Source: Streptomyces hydrogenans
GTDB taxonomy: Bacteria > Actinomycetota > Actinomycetes > Streptomycetales > Streptomycetaceae
Reading direction: 5' to 3'
NCBI RefSeq assembly: GCF_014656075.1
Contig: NZ_BNBS01000047.1
Location: 1 to 59,557 of the forward strand
Length of the DNA stretch: 59,557 nucleotides
Part shown: positions 56,024 to 59,557 of the stretch, piece by piece
Numbering within the stretch: the first letter of the stretch is position 1
Layout of the letters: every line of letters starts with the position of its first letter
The notes under the pieces: generated by a model
The model's database searches: none
Seen by the model: the letters and a program-made list of their open reading frames with translations, nothing else
Told to the model about the DNA's origin: nothing
Translations under genes and position numbers: made by a program

Positions 56024-59000
56024 ATGAGCAGCGCGGCACCAGAAGACAACGATGTCCCCGGCGGGGGCCGGACCACGGCACCGCTGGTCCGGCTGCGCCT
56101 GTTCGGGGGCTTCCGGGCCGAGCGGGACGGCGGGCCGCCGCTGCCCCGCCGCTGGTCGCGGCCGGGCGCGCAGATCCTGGTGAGACTGCTCGCCGTCGCC
56201 CCCGGGCACCGGCTGCACCGGGAGCAGATCCAGGAGGTCTGCTGGCCCGACGCGGCCCCCGGCGCCGCCACCAACAACCTGCGGGTGGCGCTGCACGCGG
56301 CCCGGCGCGCGCTGGAGCCGGAGCTCGCGCCGCGCGCCGCCTCCTCGTACCTGCTGTCCGAGGGGGCGCTGCTCGCCCTCCATCCCGAGCGGGTGGCGGT
56401 GGACGCCGACGAGACCGAGGCACGGTCGCTGGCGGCGCTGGCGGACGGGTCCGAGGAGGCCCTGGAGGCCGCGCTCACCTCACACGCGGGCGAGTTCCTC
56501 CCCGAGGACCGGTACACCGAATGGGCGGCGCCACGGCGGGACCGGCTCGCGGGACTGCGGCTGCGGCTCCTGCTCGACCTGGCCGGACTGCGCCTGGGAC
56601 GCGAGGAGTACGGCACGGCGGCCGACACCGCGCGGCTGGCGCTCGCCGTCTCGCCGGCGGAGGAGCGGGCCCACCAGCTGCTGATGTCGGCGTGCCTGGG
56701 ACAGGGGCTGCGCGCGCAGGTGGTGCGGCAGTACGAGCTGTGCAGGGACGCCCTCGCCGAGGAGCTCGGCATCGCGCCCTCGGCGGAGACCGAACGGCTC
56801 CGGGGGCTCGCGGTCGGACCGCCAGGCCCTGAGGCCGCCCGGGCGCGGGCGGCGGCCCCCCTCCTGCCGGCGGCCGCGCTCGCCGCCGCCCGCGAACCCC
56901 TGTACGGGCGGGACGCGTTGCTCACGGAGCTGACCGGCGAGGGGGAGCACCCGGTGGTCCTGGTCGGCGGCGAGGCCGGGCTCGGCAAGACGCGGCTCGT
57001 GGGGCACGCGGCCCGGCGGCTGGCCGAGCGGGGCGCGGTCGTGCTCTGGGGGGCCACGCACGACGCGGAGGGGCCGACGCCGTACGGACCGTTCGTGGAG
57101 GCGCTGGACGACTGGCTCTCCGGCCGGCCGGCCGTCGAGCGGGCACACTGGGCGGCCACCTGCCCCGAACTGGCGCCGCTGCTCTCGGCGTTGCGCCTGC
57201 CGTCCGTCGCGCCGCCGCCCGCCGCGCGACCGGCGGGACCGCTCGGGGCGCTCGGCGCCGAGGGCGCGTACGCCGAGCGGCTGCGGCTCTTCCAGGGCGT
57301 GGAGCGGCTGCTGGGCGCGCTCGGGCGGGACGACGGCGCCGGTGGCGTGGTGATCGTCCTGGACGACCTGCACGCCGCCGACCCGGGGACCTTCCACCTG
57401 CTGGCGCGGCTCGCCCGACGGGCCGCCGGGTCCGACCGGCCGCCCTGGCGCTTCCTGGTGACCTGCCGCGACGACGAGCCCTTCCCCGGGGACCACGCCA
57501 CACGGCTCGACGACCTGGTGGACGCCGGTCTGGCCCGCCGGATCGCGGTGCCCCGCCTGGCCCGGGAGGACTCCGACGCCCTGGTCCGCGCCACGCTGGC
57601 CGGTCTCGGCCGCCGCCCCGCCGGGGCGGAGCGGCTGGAGGCCGTGTGGAGCCTGTCGCTCGGCAACCCGCTCTTCGCGGTCGAGCTGGCGAGCGCCCCG
57701 GAACGGGCGGCGGACCCGGAGACGTCCCCCGGCACGGACCCGGACGGCGAGTCGCCCGTCGAGCCGCCCGCCGGAGTGCGGCACCTGGTGGGGCGGCGGC
57801 TCGGCCGGCTCGGCGCCGACGCCCGGCGGATGGCCGAGGTGGTGGCCGCCGCCGCAGGCACGGCCCCGCTGACGGAGGTGCTGGCGGTGGCCCGCGAGGG
57901 GCTGCACCCGCCGCTGACGGACGCGGCGGCGAGCGCCGCGCTGGAGGAGGCCGTCGCCGCCGCGCTCCTGACCGAGCAGCGGATCGTCGTCGGCGGCCGG
58001 CCCACGACCGGACTCGCCTTCCGGCACCCGCTGATCCGGCGCACCTGCTACGGCCTGCTCGGCGGGCTGCGGGCCCGCCGCCTCCACACGGCCTGGAGCG
58101 AGGCGCTGCTGCGCCACCGGCCCGACGACGTCGACGCGCTCGCCGGTCACCTGTGGCGGGCCGAGGACCCGAGGGCGGCCGGGCAGCTGCGGCGGGCGGC
58201 GGAGCGGGCGGCCGAGCTGTACGCCAACGAGGCCGCCGACGCGTACTACCGGCGGCTGCTCCCGCTGCTCGCCGGCTCCCCCGCCGAGGCCGCGGAGGCG
58301 GGCCTGGACCACGGGACGGTGCTGCACCGGATGTCCCGGCACGCGGAGGCGGCCGCCGTGCTGCGGGCGGCGCTCGACGCGGCCCGGCGGGCGGACGCGC
58401 CCGACACTGCGGTGTCGATCGCCGCGCGACTGGCCGAGACGCTGATCCACGCGGGCGAGGGCGCCGAGGCCGGCCGGGTGCTGGACGCCTGCCCGCCGGG
58501 CCCCCGTACGGCCCCGGCGGCGACGGCCGCGCACTGGCTGGCCCGGTCGGTGCGGCTCTCCGTGGCGGGCCGGGCGGCCGAGGCGGTGGCACCCGCGGAG
58601 GAGTCGGCGCGGGCCGCCGCCGGGCTGCCCGGGCGGGCGGGCGCGCGGGCCAGGGCCCGGGCCCTGGTGCAGCAGGCCACCGCGCTGGGACTGGCGGACC
58701 GGCTCACCGAGTCCGAGGAGACCGCGCGGAAGGCGCTCGCGCACGCCTCCGAGGGCGAGGCCCCGGGGGTGGAGGCGGTGGTCCTGTCGGTGCTGCGGGA
58801 GAACCACCGCCGGTCGGGGCGGCTGGCCGAGGCGCTCGGCTTCGGGGAGGCGGCGGCACGGCTGGCCGACCGCACGGGCAGCCCCGAGGCGCAGGCGTTC
58901 GAGCGGACCAACCTGGCGGAGCTCCACCTCCTGATGGGCCGGCCCGACGAGGCCGAGGAGCCGGCCCGGGCGGCGGAGCGGCTCGCCCGCGAGCAGGCCC

Positions 59001-59506
59001 ACCGCGTCCAGCCGTACGCGTGCGCGGCGCTGGCCCGGCTCCGCGCGGCCGACGCTCCCGGGGAGGCGCGGGAGCTGCTGGCCCGGGGCGAGGCGGTGGC
59101 GCTGTGGACCGGGGACCGGCAGGCCCTCGCCGAGGTGCTGCTGGCCCGCTCCGAGCTGCTCATGCGGGCGGGTTCCCCGGCGGCGGCCCTCGCCGACGTG
59201 GAGCGTTCGGCCCCGGCGGCGAGGGCCGCGTCGCTGCGCGCCTGGGTGCTGGTCCTCGCGGGCCGGGCGGCGGAGGCCGTGCCCCTGATGGAACGGGAGG
59301 CGGCGCGCGCGGAGGAGGCGGGCCGGCGGCTGATCGCGGTGGAGGCGACGACCGTCCTGGCACTGGCGCTCGGCGCGACGGGCGAGACGGCCCGCTCGGA
59401 GGGCGCCTTCGCCGCCGCCCGGGAGGCGGCGGCCGCCCTGCCGTACCCGTTGGGGCTGCACCGGATCGAGGCGGCCCGGGCCGACCTCGCGGCGGGTCGC
59501 TTCTAG
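56024..59506 (+). CDS. BTAD-AAA-TPR transcriptional regulator (SARP-like, large)
   Basis: 1160 aa. The N-terminal winged helix of the OmpR/SARP type (about 20-105, VRLRLFGGFRAERDGGPPLP, VCWPDAAPGAATNNLRVALHAARRAL) is followed by the BTAD domain (about 128-266). A STAND-type ATPase domain (about 295-560) has Walker A GGEAGLGKTRL (about 314-324) and Walker B VVIVLDDLHAADP (about 443-455). About 550 residues of alpha-helical TPR-like repeats run to the C-terminus. There is no C-terminal LuxR helix-turn-helix, so DNA binding must come from the N-terminus. Large regulators like this control secondary metabolism or development, but no biosynthetic cluster is visible here. A TAGAGT -10-like element (56009-56014) would give a very short leader. 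Confidence 0.9.
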   Translation: MSSAAPEDNDVPGGGRTTAPLVRLRLFGGFRAERDGGPPLPRRWSRPGAQILVRLLAVAPGHRLHREQIQEVCWPDAAPGAATNNLRVALHAARRALEPELAPRAASSYLLSEGALLALHPERVAVDADETEARSLAALADGSEEALEAALTSHAGEFLPEDRYTEWAAPRRDRLAGLRLRLLLDLAGLRLGREEYGTAADTARLALAVSPAEERAHQLLMSACLGQGLRAQVVRQYELCRDALAEELGIAPSAETERLRGLAVGPPGPEAARARAAAPLLPAAALAAAREPLYGRDALLTELTGEGEHPVVLVGGEAGLGKTRLVGHAARRLAERGAVVLWGATHDAEGPTPYGPFVEALDDWLSGRPAVERAHWAATCPELAPLLSALRLPSVAPPPAARPAGPLGALGAEGAYAERLRLFQGVERLLGALGRDDGAGGVVIVLDDLHAADPGTFHLLARLARRAAGSDRPPWRFLVTCRDDEPFPGDHATRLDDLVDAGLARRIAVPRLAREDSDALVRATLAGLGRRPAGAERLEAVWSLSLGNPLFAVELASAPERAADPETSPGTDPDGESPVEPPAGVRHLVGRRLGRLGADARRMAEVVAAAAGTAPLTEVLAVAREGLHPPLTDAAASAALEEAVAAALLTEQRIVVGGRPTTGLAFRHPLIRRTCYGLLGGLRARRLHTAWSEALLRHRPDDVDALAGHLWRAEDPRAAGQLRRAAERAAELYANEAADAYYRRLLPLLAGSPAEAAEAGLDHGTVLHRMSRHAEAAAVLRAALDAARRADAPDTAVSIAARLAETLIHAGEGAEAGRVLDACPPGPRTAPAATAAHWLARSVRLSVAGRAAEAVAPAEESARAAAGLPGRAGARARARALVQQATALGLADRLTESEETARKALAHASEGEAPGVEAVVLSVLRENHRRSGRLAEALGFGEAAARLADRTGSPEAQAFERTNLAELHLLMGRPDEAEEPARAAERLAREQAHRVQPYACAALARLRAADAPGEARELLARGEAVALWTGDRQALAEVLLARSELLMRAGSPAAALADVERSAPAARAASLRAWVLVLAGRAAEAVPLMEREAARAEEAGRRLIAVEATTVLALALGATGETARSEGAFAAAREAAAALPYPLGLHRIEAARADLAAGRF

Positions 59507-59538
59507 GGCCTGTCTGACCATGGGCGTCGGATCAGGCC
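59507..59538. terminator. Imperfect hairpin at the right edge
   Basis: GGCCTG (59507-59512) pairs with CAGGCC (59533-59538), and an inner GAC/GTC pair brackets CATGGGC. It starts directly after the regulator stop. It may be a terminator or the edge of a repeated/mobile sequence that continues outside the window; the last 19 bases show nothing else. Confidence 0.4.
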
Positions 59539-59557
59539 GGGTCGTCCGGTGCGTGCG

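Overview
The window is very GC-rich with strong third-position GC, many GTG starts and tightly overlapping operons. It carries a CebR/CebEFG cellobiose system, a 2-methylisoborneol (MIB) operon with an EshA-type shell protein, SigE-like and ECF sigma factors, and a large BTAD-AAA regulator. All of this points to the chromosome of a Streptomyces (or very close relative). I saw no tRNA, rRNA, phage, plasmid or CRISPR features.

Layout. 1-487: tail of a DUF2382 protein. 655-2865: leftward operon of a LacI regulator, a SigE-family sigma factor and a membrane partner. 3196-6081: GH2 beta-galactosidase, divergent from the LacI gene. 6122-9962: a two-component system divergent from a two-gene ABC exporter. 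9970-19455: a pectin side-chain / rhamnogalacturonan block, with a CE12-like esterase, an exo-rhamnogalacturonan-lyase-like protein, a YesL-like membrane protein, a sugar ABC importer without an ATPase, and a GH51 arabinofuranosidase. 19634-20440: metallo-hydrolase followed by a 51-bp tandem repeat. 20722-33802: cellulose block, with GH48 divergent from GH5-GH6, then cebR divergent from cebE-cebF-cebG-bglC. 33864-36146: ECF sigma with a CU044_5270-like membrane protein, and a small secreted protein. 36294-40823: IclR regulator, then the leftward operon eshA (family 2B encapsulin), MIB synthase and GPP methyltransferase. 41363-48144: NCS1 permease, secreted alpha/beta hydrolase, BlaI-M56 pair, GNAT, MFS exporter and GlxA-type regulator. 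48164-50404: GH9 cellulase with its own CebR box. 50861-59506: S8 protease, pirin, small membrane protein, and the BTAD-AAA-TPR regulator.

How the parts fit together. The secreted cellulases (GH48, GH5, GH6, GH9) cut cellulose to cellobiose and short cello-oligosaccharides. CebEFG imports these, BglC hydrolyses them, and CebR represses the system through TGGGAGCGCTCCCA boxes. I found four perfect copies and one imperfect copy, each in front of a cellulose gene or cebR/cebE. The pectin block looks like a parallel system with different LacI-type operators (AAGCGCTT core) in front of the beta-galactosidase and the importer; the LacI protein at the left edge is the best local candidate to bind them. 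Neither importer has an ATPase gene here, so both presumably use a shared one such as MsiK encoded elsewhere. The MIB operon couples an odorant terpene synthase to a protein shell, the least conventional biology in the window.

Limits: all family calls come from reading motifs by eye. No searches, alignments or folding were run, and catalytic residue numbers depend on the start codons given.
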